Source: Inhella proteolytica (GTDB lineage: Bacteria; Pseudomonadota; Gammaproteobacteria; Burkholderiales; Burkholderiaceae_C). From it: a DNA stretch of 64,000 bases. Positions 51,760-60,937 of the stretch are shown here, in pieces. Made by a program: the position numbers and the translations under genes. The notes under the pieces are model-generated. The model worked only from the letters and a program-made list of their open reading frames with translations, had not been told where the DNA came from and made no database searches. Within the stretch, counting starts at the first letter, position 1. Every line of letters begins with the position of its first letter. Location: NCBI RefSeq assembly GCF_016093275.1, contig NZ_JAEDAK010000005.1:126001-190000 (forward strand), read 5' to 3'.

Positions 51760-53405
51760 TGGACACGATCACTTCCCAGCTGCTGCAAGCCCTGAAGGCG
51801 CGCGGCGCCACCGAAATCTTCGGCATCCCGGGCGACTTCGCCCTGCCGCTGTTCCGCGAGATCGAACGCGACGGCCGGCTGCCGCTGCGCACGCTTTCGC
51901 ACGAGCCTGGCGTGGGCTTCGCGGCCGATGGCGCGGCGCGTGCCCGTGGTGGCTTGGGCGTGGCCGCCGTCACCTACGGCGCGGGGGCCTTCAATCTCGT
52001 CAACACCGTGGCCGGCGCCTTTGCCGAGCGCGTGCCCCTGGTGGTGCTTTCGGGCGCGCCGGCCGCGCACGAGGCCGGCAGCGGCTTGCTGCTGCACCAC
52101 CAGGTCAAGAGCCTGGATTCGCAGTGGCGCCTGTTCGAGGAAGTGACCGCGGCGCGGGCGCGCCTGGACGACCCCGAGCGCGCGCCGGCCGAGATCGCCC
52201 GCGTGCTCGACGTGGCGCTGCAGCAGTCGCGCCCGGTGTACCTGGAGATCCCGCGCGACTGCCCGGCCCTGCCCTGCGGCCCGGTGCCGGCCTTCCAGCC
52301 CAAGGCCTGGGACGCCGAGCGCGCCGCCGCCTGCGCCGACGAACTGCTGGCCCGCCTGCGCGCCGCCAAGGACCCGCTGCTGGTGGTGGGCGTGGAAGTG
52401 CGCCGCTTTGGCCTGGAAGCCCGCGTGGCCGAGCTGGCGCGCCGCCTGGCGCTGCCGGTCGTCACCACCTTCATGGGCCGTGGCCTGCTGGTGGGCCAGG
52501 GCGTGCCGCTGGCGGGAACGTATCTCGGCCTGGCGGGCGATCCGGACCTGAGTGCCCGCGTCGAGGGTTCGGACGCGCTGCTGCTGCTCGGTGCCATCGT
52601 CAGCGACACCAACTTCGCCGTTTCGGCCAAGCGCATCGACTTCCGCCACGCCATCCACGCCTACGACGACGCCGTGCACATGGGCCATGCCGTCTACCCC
52701 GGCCTGCCGCTGGCGGCGCTGGTGGAGGCGCTGCTGGCGCGCCTGGACCCGCAGGCACAAAAACCCGTGGCCCCGCCGCCCGCCCCGCCGCGCTACCCGC
52801 GCGACCTGGCCTGGGACGAGCAACCCGTGCAGCCGCAGGACGTGGCCGCGGCGCTGAACGACCTGATGGCCGAGCAAGGCCCCATGCCCCTGGCCAGCGA
52901 TGTGGGCGACTGCCTGTTCACCGCCATGGAGGTCGGGCCCGCCAGCCTGATCGCGCCGGGCTACTACGCCACCATGGGCTATGGCGTGCCGGCCGGCCTG
53001 GGCCTGCAGGCGGCCACCGGCGAGCGCCCCATCATCCTGGTGGGCGACGGCGCCTTCCAGATGACCGGCTGGGAGCTCGGCAACGCGCGCCGCCTGGGGC
53101 TGGATCCGATCGTCATCGTCTTCAACAACGGCGGCTGGGAGATGCTGCGCACCTTCATGCCCGAGGGCGGCTTCCACGACCTCGGCCAATGGGACTTCGC
53201 CCACATGGCCGCCGGCATGGGCGGCGAGGGCCAGGTGGTGCGCACGCGCAGCGAGCTGGCCGCCGCCCTGGCGCATGCGGTGGCGCGGCGCGGCAGCTTC
53301 CAGCTGCTGGACGTGCGCCTGGCGCCGGGGCAGCTGTCGCCCACGCTGGCGCGCTTCGTGAAGGCGGTGAAAAGGCTGTCGATGCCTGTGGCGGCATCGG
53401 CGTAA
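51759..53405 (+). CDS. Thiamine-diphosphate-dependent decarboxylase (indolepyruvate/phenylpyruvate type)
   Basis: 548 residues, three-domain ThDP enzyme. The Pyr domain has EIFGIPGDFALPLFREIERDGRLPLRTLSHEPGVGFAADGAARARGGLGVAAVTYGAGAFNLVNTVAGAFAERVPLVVLSGAP, including the catalytic Glu (SHEPGVG). The PP domain has the cofactor motif GDGAFQMTGWELGNARRLGLDPIVIVFNNGGWEM (GDG-N26-NN). It decarboxylates a 2-oxo acid to an aldehyde; similarity to aromatic 2-oxo acid decarboxylases suggests phenylpyruvate or indolepyruvate. Its start overlaps the NnrS-like gene stop, so it is part of the FNR-controlled operon. Confidence 0.92.
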   Translation: MDTITSQLLQALKARGATEIFGIPGDFALPLFREIERDGRLPLRTLSHEPGVGFAADGAARARGGLGVAAVTYGAGAFNLVNTVAGAFAERVPLVVLSGAPAAHEAGSGLLLHHQVKSLDSQWRLFEEVTAARARLDDPERAPAEIARVLDVALQQSRPVYLEIPRDCPALPCGPVPAFQPKAWDAERAAACADELLARLRAAKDPLLVVGVEVRRFGLEARVAELARRLALPVVTTFMGRGLLVGQGVPLAGTYLGLAGDPDLSARVEGSDALLLLGAIVSDTNFAVSAKRIDFRHAIHAYDDAVHMGHAVYPGLPLAALVEALLARLDPQAQKPVAPPPAPPRYPRDLAWDEQPVQPQDVAAALNDLMAEQGPMPLASDVGDCLFTAMEVGPASLIAPGYYATMGYGVPAGLGLQAATGERPIILVGDGAFQMTGWELGNARRLGLDPIVIVFNNGGWEMLRTFMPEGGFHDLGQWDFAHMAAGMGGEGQVVRTRSELAAALAHAVARRGSFQLLDVRLAPGQLSPTLARFVKAVKRLSMPVAASA

Positions 53406-53481
53406 ACCCACGCCCCAGCGGCCCAAACTTTCGTTACCTTTTTCGGGTGGCCACTGCAGGCCCGACCCATGGAGGTAGCGA

Positions 53482-55038
53482 ATGAGTTTTTGGAAACGCT
53501 GGGGCATTGCCAAGCGCTTGTTTGCCCTGAGTGGCGTGTTGGCGCTGGCCCTGCTGGCCGCCGCCTACTTTGTGACCCAGGCCGTGCAGGAAGTGAACGG
53601 CCTGGCCGGCCGCACGGGTGAGAGCCGCGTGCCGCAGCTGCAGCGGGTTGCGGCCCTGGAGCTGGCGGTGACGCGGGTGTCCCTGCAGCTGCGCCATGCC
53701 ATGCTGGCGCGCACGGACCACGAGCGTGACACCGCGCTGGCCGATGTGGCCGAGAAGCGCAAGGCCATCGACGAGCTGGTGGAGGCCTACCGCACCGCCC
53801 TGTTCACCGAGGCCGGGCGCCAGCAATTCGCCGCCACGCCGCCGCTGCTGGCGGCGTTCTGGCAGCAGGGCGAGGGCACGCTGGCGCTGATCCGCGCCGG
53901 GCAGCGCGAGGCGGCGTTCGCGCACCTGGTGGAACACACCATCCCGGCCCGCAATGCGCTGCTGCGCGAGCTTGCCGCTGCGGTCGAGTTCCAGACCCGC
54001 ATGCTCACCCAGGAGCTGGTGCGCATCCGCGTCGATGCGATCGCGATCTTCTGGACCGTGGTGGGCCTGGTGGCCCTGGCCGTGCTGGGCCTGGGCCTGT
54101 GCGTGTGGCAGGTGACAGCCGCACTGCGCCGCCGCATGCAGCTGGCCCGCCGCGTGACCGAGGCGGTGCGCGCGGGCGACCTGACGCAGACGGTGCGCGA
54201 CCCCGAGCGCGACGAGTTCTCGCCCCTGCTGGCTGCGCTGGCCGACATGCAGGCCACGCTGGGCGGCACCGTCTCCACGGTGCGCGGCAATGCCGAATCC
54301 GTGGCCACCGCGAGCGCCCAGATCGCCCAGGGCAATGCGGACCTCAGCCAGCGCACCGAGGAACAGGCCAGCGCGCTGCAGCAAACTGCGGCCACCCTGG
54401 ATGAGCTGGGCGCCACCGTGCGCCACAACGCCGAGAACGCGCGTGAGGCCAACCAGCTCGCGCACACCGCCTCCGCGGTGGCGCAGCAGGGCGGCGCGGT
54501 GGTGGGCCGGGTGGTGGACACCATGCAAGGCATCCAGGCCAGCAGCCGCAAGATCGCCGACATCATTGGCGTCATCGACGGCATCGCCTTCCAGACCAAC
54601 ATCCTGGCGCTGAACGCCGCGGTGGAAGCGGCGCGCGCCGGCGAGCAGGGCCGCGGCTTCGCGGTGGTGGCGGGCGAGGTGCGCAGCCTGGCGCAGCGCA
54701 GTGCCGAAGCGGCGCGCGAGATCAAGGCCCTGATCGGCGCCAGCGTGGAACGCGTGGAGCAGGGCAGCAGCCTGGTGGACCAGGCCGGCCAGACGATGAG
54801 CGAGATCGTGCAGTCCATCCAGCGCGTCAGCGCCATCGTGGCCGAGATCAGCACCGCCAGCGCGGAGCAGGCCAGCGGCATCGGCCAGGTCAGCCTGGCG
54901 GTGAACCAGATGGATCAGGTGACGCAGCAGAACGCCGCGCTGGTGGAGGAATCCGCCGCGGCGGCCGAGAGCCTGCGCAACCAGGCCGGCCAGCTGGTGC
55001 AGGCGGTGGCGGTGTTCCGCTTGTCTGCTACTTCGTGA
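53482..55038 (+). CDS. Methyl-accepting chemotaxis protein
   Basis: 518 residues with a ribosome binding site (ggaggtag). A transmembrane helix near residues 12-33 precedes a four-helix-bundle periplasmic sensor. A second helix lies about residues 188-212 ([25 protein letters not shown]), followed by a HAMP domain ([28 protein letters not shown]) and the signalling hairpin [61 protein letters not shown]. It transmits a periplasmic signal to CheA/CheW. It is convergent with the hypothetical gene at 55028, overlapping its last 11 bp. Confidence 0.95.
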   Translation: MSFWKRWGIAKRLFALSGVLALALLAAAYFVTQAVQEVNGLAGRTGESRVPQLQRVAALELAVTRVSLQLRHAMLARTDHERDTALADVAEKRKAIDELVEAYRTALFTEAGRQQFAATPPLLAAFWQQGEGTLALIRAGQREAAFAHLVEHTIPARNALLRELAAAVEFQTRMLTQELVRIRVDAIAIFWTVVGLVALAVLGLGLCVWQVTAALRRRMQLARRVTEAVRAGDLTQTVRDPERDEFSPLLAALADMQATLGGTVSTVRGNAESVATASAQIAQGNADLSQRTEEQASALQQTAATLDELGATVRHNAENAREANQLAHTASAVAQQGGAVVGRVVDTMQGIQASSRKIADIIGVIDGIAFQTNILALNAAVEAARAGEQGRGFAVVAGEVRSLAQRSAEAAREIKALIGASVERVEQGSSLVDQAGQTMSEIVQSIQRVSAIVAEISTASAEQASGIGQVSLAVNQMDQVTQQNAALVEESAAAAESLRNQAGQLVQAVAVFRLSATS

Positions 55039-55489
55039 ACACGGGCGGCTGGGCGTAGAGCCGCTCCAGGTACTGCGCCTCGGTCAGAGCCGGGAAGAGC
55101 TCGACCAGGCGCACCCGCTCGGCCAGCACATGCAGGGCCAGGCCGCGGCTGCTGTGCAGCACGATGCGCGCGTTCTTGGCCATGCGGCTGGCCAGCATGT
55201 GGCTGTTCTCGGGCCGGCCCAGGGCCTGGCGCCAGGGCTCCATGGCCACCTGCAGGCCATTGGCGCGCGTGGGCGCCAGGGCCAGCAGCAGCAGGCGTTC
55301 GGCGTGCAGGTAGGCGGAGCCGCCCTGGGCGCCGTAGTCCAGGCGCTCCAAGCCCTGCAGCGAGCCATACGCCACGTTCGCATGCTGGGCCTCGGGCGGC
55401 CCCAGCACGGCCAGCAGCTCGGCCTGGCTGCTCTGCCCGGGCTTGAGGCCGCGCCACAGGTTGTCGGTCAGCACCATTCGGTTCTCCAT
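55028..55489 (-). CDS. Hypothetical protein downstream of the metallopeptidase, possible immunity protein
   Basis: 153 residues from the ATG at 55489; MVLTDN is an alternative start. The sequence [72 protein letters not shown] looks like a soluble alpha/beta protein without signal peptide, and I do not recognise its family. It follows the HExxH gene with a 20-bp gap, so it is the last gene of a three-gene cassette. Position downstream of a putative toxic peptidase suggests immunity, but that is speculation. Confidence 0.65.
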   Translation of the reverse strand: MENRMVLTDNLWRGLKPGQSSQAELLAVLGPPEAQHANVAYGSLQGLERLDYGAQGGSAYLHAERLLLLALAPTRANGLQVAMEPWRQALGRPENSHMLASRMAKNARIVLHSSRGLALHVLAERVRLVELFPALTEAQYLERLYAQPPVFTK

Positions 55490-55509
55490 GCTCGCGCGCG
55501 GTGCGCCCC

Positions 55510-56256
55510 TCAGGGCCCGCCCTCCAGCAGCTTCTTGGCAAAGGCGGCGCGCTCGGGGGACTTCTTCTTCAGCTCGTCGGGCGCGTACAGGTACATCATC
55601 ACCGTCTCGGAGAGGTCCTCGGCGGCATTGGTCTGGGCGTAGTCGGTCGGGGCCTTGCTCGGGTCGGCCAGGTTGCTCAGGGTCGGGTCCCAGCCGGTGG
55701 CCTTGGCCCATTCCTGCATCAGCGGGTTGTCGGCCATGTTGTCGTAGGCGGTGCAGGTGCGCGGGTCGAAGCCGTTCGTCAGGCCATGTGTCAGCTCGTG
55801 CGCCAGCGTGCCCTTGAACTGCGTGGCCTTGTCCTTGAAATCGAGCGGGTTGCTGGCCACGTCGGTCAGGATCAAAGTGCCCTGGTCCTCGAACCATTCG
55901 CCGTAGGTGCTGGATTCGGCCTGGCAGCCGCTGTCGTCGCGGCTGATGGCCTTGGCCGTGCGGCCGATGTGCTTGATGGGGTGGTTGGCACAGGCCATCA
56001 GCCCGCCCATCTTGTCGAGCACCTCGTTGATCTGCCCCTTCTCCTCGTCGGTGAAGGCCTTGCTGAGGATCTCGTCCTTCACGGCCTGGGGGCAGCCCTT
56101 GTAGGCGTCCGAGCCGGTCAGGGCCTTGGCGCCGTCGTCGATCAGCTGCGGCAGCTTGGCAGCCTTGGCGCAGGTCTGGGCTGCCTTGCCCAGGGCCTCC
56201 TTGGCGCCGGGCGTCTGGCTGGGTTTGGCGGGGCGGGGGCTTCCGGAGATCGGCAT
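55510..56256 (-). CDS. Zincin-type metallopeptidase, putative effector
   Basis: 248 residues from the ATG at 56256; no signal peptide. The HExxH zinc site is GTLAHELTHGLTNG (His153, Glu154, His157). A gluzincin-like third ligand is likely in the segment TNAAEDLSETVMMYLYAPDELK (Glu213 or Glu217), as in anthrax-lethal-factor-like proteases. The N-terminus is proline-rich and unstructured (MPISGSPRPAKPSQTPGA). The small size and lack of Sec signal, together with the helical upstream and small downstream partners, fit a substrate of a contact-dependent secretion system such as type VI. No secretion genes are nearby, so this is inference. Confidence 0.75.
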   Translation of the reverse strand: MPISGSPRPAKPSQTPGAKEALGKAAQTCAKAAKLPQLIDDGAKALTGSDAYKGCPQAVKDEILSKAFTDEEKGQINEVLDKMGGLMACANHPIKHIGRTAKAISRDDSGCQAESSTYGEWFEDQGTLILTDVASNPLDFKDKATQFKGTLAHELTHGLTNGFDPRTCTAYDNMADNPLMQEWAKATGWDPTLSNLADPSKAPTDYAQTNAAEDLSETVMMYLYAPDELKKKSPERAAFAKKLLEGGP

Positions 56257-56270
56257 GGGGCGCCTCGTGG

Positions 56271-57050
56271 TCAGGCTGCAGCGAGCAGGTCGCGCGTCTG
56301 CTGCAGGAATGCCAGGTAGCGGCGGTGCAGGCGGCGCAGCGCCGGCTCGGCGGCCTCGCCCACCGGGCCCTGCAGGGTTTGGGAGAGCCAGCCGAACTGC
56401 GGGTCCTGCAGCCAGCCCCGGCCAAAGCTCAGCATCAGCGCCGCCAGCAGGGGCCCGGCGGCGTGCCAGGCCGGGCCCCGCTGCTGCGCCCACTCGGCCG
56501 CCTGGGCCTGCGCGGCGCGCACCAGGGCCTCCAGCGCGGCCGGGCCCACCACCTTGGCCTTGGCCGGCCAGGCCGCCGCCAGCGCGCCCACCCATTCACC
56601 GGGCGGGCGCTGGGCCAGCGCCTGCAGGCGCTCGAACTCCCATTGCAGGCCGGCCTGGGCGGCCGCGGCCTCCAGCGCGTGGGTGGGGCCGGAGACGGCG
56701 TCGATGTAGGCCAGCAGGATCTCGTGCAGGCGGTCGGCACGCGCCAGTGCGCCCTCTTCGCGGTCGGCCAGCGTGGGCCCCAGCAGGGCCTGGTACTGCG
56801 GGTCGTTCTCAAAGGCGCTACCCAGCAGCAGCATCAGCTCCAGATAGAAGCGCACGGCGCCGCGGCAATCCAGGCCATGGGCGGCGGCGCGCTGCTGCGC
56901 CCGCTCCACCACGGCGGCCAGGGCGGGCGCACCCATCAGCTGGGTCAGCGCTGGGGCGAATTCGCGCGCATGGGCCTGCAGCTCCTGGCTGTATTGGGCC
57001 GCCAGGCCTTGCTCAAGACGCTGCAGTTGATCGGCTTGGAGGCGGAACAC
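56271..57050 (-). CDS. Helical protein upstream of the metallopeptidase, possible effector adaptor
   Basis: 259 residues from a GTG at 57050, with gggag about seven bases upstream; an ATG at 57052 is in another frame. The protein is nearly all helical. Its N-terminus (FRLQADQLQRLEQGLAAQYSQELQAHAREFAPALTQLMG, then AHGLDCRGAVRFYLELMLLLGSAFENDPQYQALL) resembles a family found next to type VI secretion effector and VgrG genes. I am unsure of the family and rely on pattern memory. It lies 14 bp before the metallopeptidase gene and is probably its chaperone or adaptor. Confidence 0.65.
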   Translation of the reverse strand: MFRLQADQLQRLEQGLAAQYSQELQAHAREFAPALTQLMGAPALAAVVERAQQRAAAHGLDCRGAVRFYLELMLLLGSAFENDPQYQALLGPTLADREEGALARADRLHEILLAYIDAVSGPTHALEAAAAQAGLQWEFERLQALAQRPPGEWVGALAAAWPAKAKVVGPAALEALVRAAQAQAAEWAQQRGPAWHAAGPLLAALMLSFGRGWLQDPQFGWLSQTLQGPVGEAAEPALRRLHRRYLAFLQQTRDLLAAA

Positions 57051-57186
57051 ATCGAGCTCCCGAAGCGGGCGGAAGGGGGTGCGGCGATCATGCCAGCAGC
57101 ACCCCCGCCGGCGCAGGGGGGATCACCGCCCCCCTTGCCTGGGCGGCCGGCTTGCGGGAATCTGCGGGGTGCCGGGTGCAGCCCGC

Positions 57187-57200
57187 TTGACGCGCTTCAA
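57187..57200 (+). promoter_or_regulatory. CRP/FNR-family box upstream of nrdJ
   Basis: TTGACGCGCTTCAA (57187-57200) matches the boxes of the other anaerobic promoters. The nearest -10-like TAGATG (57239-57244) is 38 bp away rather than 22, so the box would act from about -57, or the real promoter is elsewhere. Confidence 0.5.
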
Positions 57201-57234
57201 GGTTTCCGCAAATGCCCGCCGGGGCGGCTTGCGG

Positions 57235-57282
57235 ACACTAGATGTGGTGGCTAGGCTGCCCGCCTCACACTATCTATAGCGT
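57235..57282 (+). promoter_or_regulatory. Pair of NrdR-like boxes before nrdJ
   Basis: acactagatgtggtgg (57235-57250) and acactatctatagcgt (57267-57282) resemble the NrdR consensus acaCwATATwGtgt. They are 32 bp apart start to start, three helical turns, the spacing NrdR requires. The second ends one base before the ATG at 57284. NrdR represses ribonucleotide reductase genes when dATP is high. Confidence 0.6.
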
Positions 57283-57283
57283 C

Positions 57284-60154
57284 ATGAGCCAAAACATCTT
57301 GAGTGAACTGCAGACCCAGCCGATCAGCCGCGAGGTGCTGCTGGAGAAGTACGCCAAGGGCGACGAGCAGAGCATCGAAGCCGTGCAGACGCGCGTGGCC
57401 GCCGCCCTGGCGCAGGCCGAAGCGCCCGAGGCACGTTCGCGCTGGGCCGCGGCCTTCGAGCAGGCGCTGCGCGAGGGCTTCGTGCCGGCCGGGCGCATCC
57501 AGTCCGCCGCCGGCGCCGGCCTGGCCGCCACGCTGGTGAACTGCTTCGTGCAGCCGATCGGCGACAGCATCAGCACGCCCGAGGAGGGCTTCCCCGGCAT
57601 CTACCAGGCCCTGGCCGAAGCCGCCGAGACCATGCGCCGCGGCGGCGGCGTGGGTTATGACTTCTCGCGCATCCGCCCGGCCGGCGCCTGGGTGGGTTCG
57701 ACGCAAAGCTCGGCCAGCGGCCCGGTCAGCTACCTCAAGGTGTTCGACCGCAGCTGCGAGACGGTGGAAAGCGCCGGCGCACGCCGCGGCGCGCAGATGG
57801 GCGTGCTGCGCTGCGACCACCCCGACATCGAGGCCTTCATCCACGCCAAGGACGGCGGCGAACTGCGCAACTTCAACCTCTCGGTCGGCGTCACCGACGC
57901 CTTCATGCAGGCGGTGGTGGACGACGCCGAGGTGGAGCTCACGCACAAGGCCGAGCCCGGCAAGACCCTGAAGGAAGCCGGCGCCTACCGCCGCGAAGAC
58001 GGCCAGTGGGTCTACCGCCGCCTGCGCGCCCGCCTGCTGTGGGATCAGATCATGCAGTCCACCTACGACCACGCCGAGCCCGGCGTGCTGTTCCTGGACA
58101 GCATCAACAAGGACAACAACCTCGGCTACTGCGAGACCATCACGGCGACGAACCCCTGCGCCGAAGAGCCCCTGCCCCCCTACGGCTGCTGCTGCCTGGG
58201 CTCGATCGACCTGACCCGCTTCGTCGTCGACCCCTTCAGCCCCAACGCCGCCTTCGACGAGAACCGCTTCAGCGCCGTGGTGGACGTGGCCGTGCGCATG
58301 CTCGACAACGTGCTCGACCTGACGCTCTGGCCGCTGCCGCAGCAGCGCGAGGAAGCCATGGCCAAGCGCCGCATCGGCCTGGGCTTCACCGGCCTGGGCG
58401 ACGCCCTGGTGATGCTGGGCCTGCGCTATGACAGCCCGGCCGCCCGCACCCAGGCCGCGCGCATCGCCGAGGTCATGCGCGATGCCAGCTACCGCGCCTC
58501 CGCCAATCTGGCCGCCGAGCGTGGCGCCTTCCCGCTCTTCAATGCCGACCTGATGCTGGCCGGCGAGCGCTTTGCCAACCGCCTGCCCAAGGCCTTGAAG
58601 AAGCGCATCCGTGAAGTGGGCCTGCGCAACTCGCACCTGCTCGCCATCGCCCCCACCGGCACCATCAGCCTGGCCTTCTGCGACAACGCCAGCAACGGCA
58701 TCGAGCCCGCCTTCAGCTGGACCTACCAGCGCAAGAAGCGCCAGGCCGATGGCTCGCACAAGGAATACGCGGTGGAGGACCACGCCTACCGCCTGTTCCG
58801 CCACCTGCACGGCGCCGACACGCCGCTGCCGCCGGCCTTCGTCAGCGCGCTGGAAATCAGCGCCGCCGACCACGCCGCCATGGTCGGCGCCGTGGCGCCC
58901 TACATCGACACGGCCATCAGCAAGACGGTGAACGTGCCGGCCGACTACCCCTTTGCCGACTTCCAGGATCTGTACCTGCAAGCCTGGAAGCTGGGCCTGA
59001 AGGGCCTGGCCACCTACCGGCCCAATGCGGTGCTGGGTTCGGTGCTGTCGACGACGCCCACGCCGCCGCCCGCGCCGCTGCAAGTCAGCGACCCGAATCA
59101 GCGCCTGGTGCTCAAGGCCAGCAGCCAGCCCGTGCTGGCCTCGCTGCGCTGGCCGGGCCGGCCCGATCTGCCCGCCGGCAACCCGGGCTGGACCTTCATG
59201 GTGCGGCACCCGCATGGCTCCTTCGCCCTCTTCATCGGCGAGTGGCCCGATGAGGCCGGCCGCAACCGCGTGTTCGAGGTCTGGGTCAACGGCGCCGAGC
59301 AGCCACGGGGCTTGGGCGCGCTGGCCAAGACCCTGAGCATGGACCTGCGCGCCGACGACGCCGGCTGGCTGCAGCTCAAGCTCGAGCAGCTCGCCACCGT
59401 GGCCGAGGAGCATGCCTTCGACATGCCCTTCCCCCCACATGGCCAGCCGCGCCGCTTCCCTGGCGTGGTGGCGGCGCTGGGCGCGCTGCTGCGCTGGCGC
59501 TGCGAGCAGCTCGGCTCGCTGCAGGAAGGCAAGCCCACCCCGGTGCTCGATGCCCTGTTCAGCCGCAGCGAACCGCAGACCGGCGCCGACGGCACCCTGG
59601 CCTGGGCGGTGGACGTGGTCAACCCCGCCACGCACGAGGACTTCACGCTCACGCTCAAGGAAGTCACCCTGCCCGGCCCGGACGGCCAGCTGCACACCCG
59701 GCCCTGCGCCATGGCCCTTTCGGGCCGCTACCCACGCGCACTCGACGGCCTGGCGCGCACGCTGAGCCTGGACATGCGCGTCGTCGACCCGGCCTGGATC
59801 GGCATGAAGCTGAGGAAGCTCCTGAACTACGCCGAGCCCCTGGGTGACTTCATGGCCTTCGAGCCTTCTTTGAAGGGCGAGCGCCGCCAGAAGACCTGGC
59901 CCAGTACCGTGGCCTACCTGGCCCGCCTGGTCATTCACCGCTACGCCATGCTGGGCGTGCTGGACGAGCAGGGCTATCCGCTGCGCGACATGGGCGTGCT
60001 GCAAGCCCCGGCCCCGCAGGGCGTGGTGAGCCCGGCCGGCAGCCTGCAGGTCCAACCCGGCCGGCCCTGCCCGGAATGCGGCAATGCCACCTTGATCCAC
60101 AAGGACGGCTGCGACTTCTGCACCGCCTGCGGCTACGTGGGGCAGTGTGGCTGA
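57284..60154 (+). CDS. nrdJ: Adenosylcobalamin-dependent ribonucleoside-diphosphate reductase (class II)
   Basis: 956 residues from the ATG at 57284. It reduces ribonucleotides to deoxyribonucleotides with a B12-derived radical and needs no oxygen. Visible are the first substrate-site cysteine Cys87 (LVNCFVQP), the finger loop with the radical cysteine Cys292 (ATNPCAEEPLPPYGCC), LLAIAPTGTISLAFCDNASNGIEPAF and a long C-terminal extension with two TSCPD-like segments. The extension ends in a zinc-ribbon/redox tail (CPECGNATLIHKDGCDFCTACGYVGQCG). NrdR-like boxes and an FNR-type box precede it. A strong hairpin starts right after the stop codon. Confidence 0.96.
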   Translation: MSQNILSELQTQPISREVLLEKYAKGDEQSIEAVQTRVAAALAQAEAPEARSRWAAAFEQALREGFVPAGRIQSAAGAGLAATLVNCFVQPIGDSISTPEEGFPGIYQALAEAAETMRRGGGVGYDFSRIRPAGAWVGSTQSSASGPVSYLKVFDRSCETVESAGARRGAQMGVLRCDHPDIEAFIHAKDGGELRNFNLSVGVTDAFMQAVVDDAEVELTHKAEPGKTLKEAGAYRREDGQWVYRRLRARLLWDQIMQSTYDHAEPGVLFLDSINKDNNLGYCETITATNPCAEEPLPPYGCCCLGSIDLTRFVVDPFSPNAAFDENRFSAVVDVAVRMLDNVLDLTLWPLPQQREEAMAKRRIGLGFTGLGDALVMLGLRYDSPAARTQAARIAEVMRDASYRASANLAAERGAFPLFNADLMLAGERFANRLPKALKKRIREVGLRNSHLLAIAPTGTISLAFCDNASNGIEPAFSWTYQRKKRQADGSHKEYAVEDHAYRLFRHLHGADTPLPPAFVSALEISAADHAAMVGAVAPYIDTAISKTVNVPADYPFADFQDLYLQAWKLGLKGLATYRPNAVLGSVLSTTPTPPPAPLQVSDPNQRLVLKASSQPVLASLRWPGRPDLPAGNPGWTFMVRHPHGSFALFIGEWPDEAGRNRVFEVWVNGAEQPRGLGALAKTLSMDLRADDAGWLQLKLEQLATVAEEHAFDMPFPPHGQPRRFPGVVAALGALLRWRCEQLGSLQEGKPTPVLDALFSRSEPQTGADGTLAWAVDVVNPATHEDFTLTLKEVTLPGPDGQLHTRPCAMALSGRYPRALDGLARTLSLDMRVVDPAWIGMKLRKLLNYAEPLGDFMAFEPSLKGERRQKTWPSTVAYLARLVIHRYAMLGVLDEQGYPLRDMGVLQAPAPQGVVSPAGSLQVQPGRPCPECGNATLIHKDGCDFCTACGYVGQCG

Positions 60155-60155
60155 A

Positions 60156-60390
60156 CAGGGACCGAGCGCTGTCCTGAGGACAGCGCGACGCCCTGTGAAG
60201 CGCGAGCGCCTACGAGCGCGAGCGTGGGTGAGATGGGACCGAGGACCGTCCTGAGGACGGTCCGACGCCCATCGAACGACACCGGCCGTCTCGAGGCCGG
60301 TGGCTGGGGGCGCACCGAGGATGGCAGTCCTCGGTCCTGAGGACTTTCCGACCTCGGTTGAACGACAGGCCGCGTCCCGCGCGGCCTGGC
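60156..60390 (+). repeat. Three tandem hairpin units with covarying stems
   Basis: Unit 1 has outer stem cаggg-type pairing at 60155-60160/60191-60196 and the palindrome 60166-60186. Unit 2 has outer stem gatggg/cccatc (60232-60237/60268-60273) and palindrome 60243-60263. Both palindromes are 10-bp stems around a single G, with the same core tcctgagga and the same internal loops (accga and gacg), while the stem bases differ in compensated pairs. Unit 3 (60313-60358) is a looser copy. Units 2 and 3 are followed by gaacgaca plus a second hairpin (caccggcc/ggccggtg and caggccgcg/cgcggcctg). Unit 1 probably terminates nrdJ. The stretch codes for no protein I can support. Confidence 0.7.
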
Positions 60391-60544
60391 TGGGCGGCTG
60401 CCAGAGCCTGGCCGGAGCCCCCCGTGCGCAAGGCACGGTCTGCATCGCTCTCGCCCCCGTCAATAGTTCACGAAACGCCGCCCTGCACCGCCGTCCGGCC
60501 GCTTGCCACCCTGCAGCCGTCCGTGCACCAATCGACGCCACCGA

Positions 60545-60644
60545 TTGCAGAAGGGCAAACCCGTGCGAAAGCCGGGGTCGCAAAGCCTCCGGTCTACCGC
60601 CGGCCCACCCGGGCCGCGCCACGATAGCGGGGTTGCCAGTGCAA
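60545..60644 (+). ncRNA. Cyclic-di-GMP-I riboswitch (GEMM motif)
   Basis: The aptamer closes with ttgca (60545-60549) and tgcaa (60640-60644). In order it contains GGGCAAACC (60553-60561), the GNRA tetraloop in gcgaaagc, gtCGCAAAGCCTCCGG and TAGCGGGGTTGCC. All are invariant parts of the GEMM/Vc2 class that binds cyclic di-GMP, including the tetraloop and its receptor. The intervening P3 helix is G+C-rich and longer than in Vc2. It lies 306 nt upstream of the GGDEF-EAL gene, so the enzyme is probably feedback-controlled by its own second messenger. A hairpin ccctgca/tgcaggg (60733-60751) could be part of the expression platform. Confidence 0.9.
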
Positions 60645-60937
60645 GGACCATCCGGCGCGGCGCGCCCGTGGGTCTGCACGGCCAGCGGGCCATCGGCCTG
60701 AGCGACCCCTGGGCTGACCTGCGGACGCTTGCCCCTGCACAGGATGCAGGGAGCTCCGTCTTGGTCTCGACCGCACACCCGTCCCGTCTGGCAAAGCCCA
60801 TGGTGAGCGTAGGGTTGCTGCGCCACGCCGGGCCCAAGACCGCAATCATTCAGCCCTTGTCTCCCGCCGGCTCGGCGGACAAAAAGGCTTCCGGCCGGCG
60901 CGCGTTGCCGGTGAGAGAAGCCGCAGGGAGGGTGTGC

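Noticed and set aside
60156-60390. CRISPR-like array
   Set aside because: The repeats are three diverged hairpin units without regular spacers, and no cas genes are present.
57251-60826. Open frame of about 1190 codons antisense to nrdJ
   Set aside because: High-G+C shadow of the nrdJ coding frame; its product is His/Gln/Gly/Ala low complexity with no domain, while nrdJ is unmistakable.
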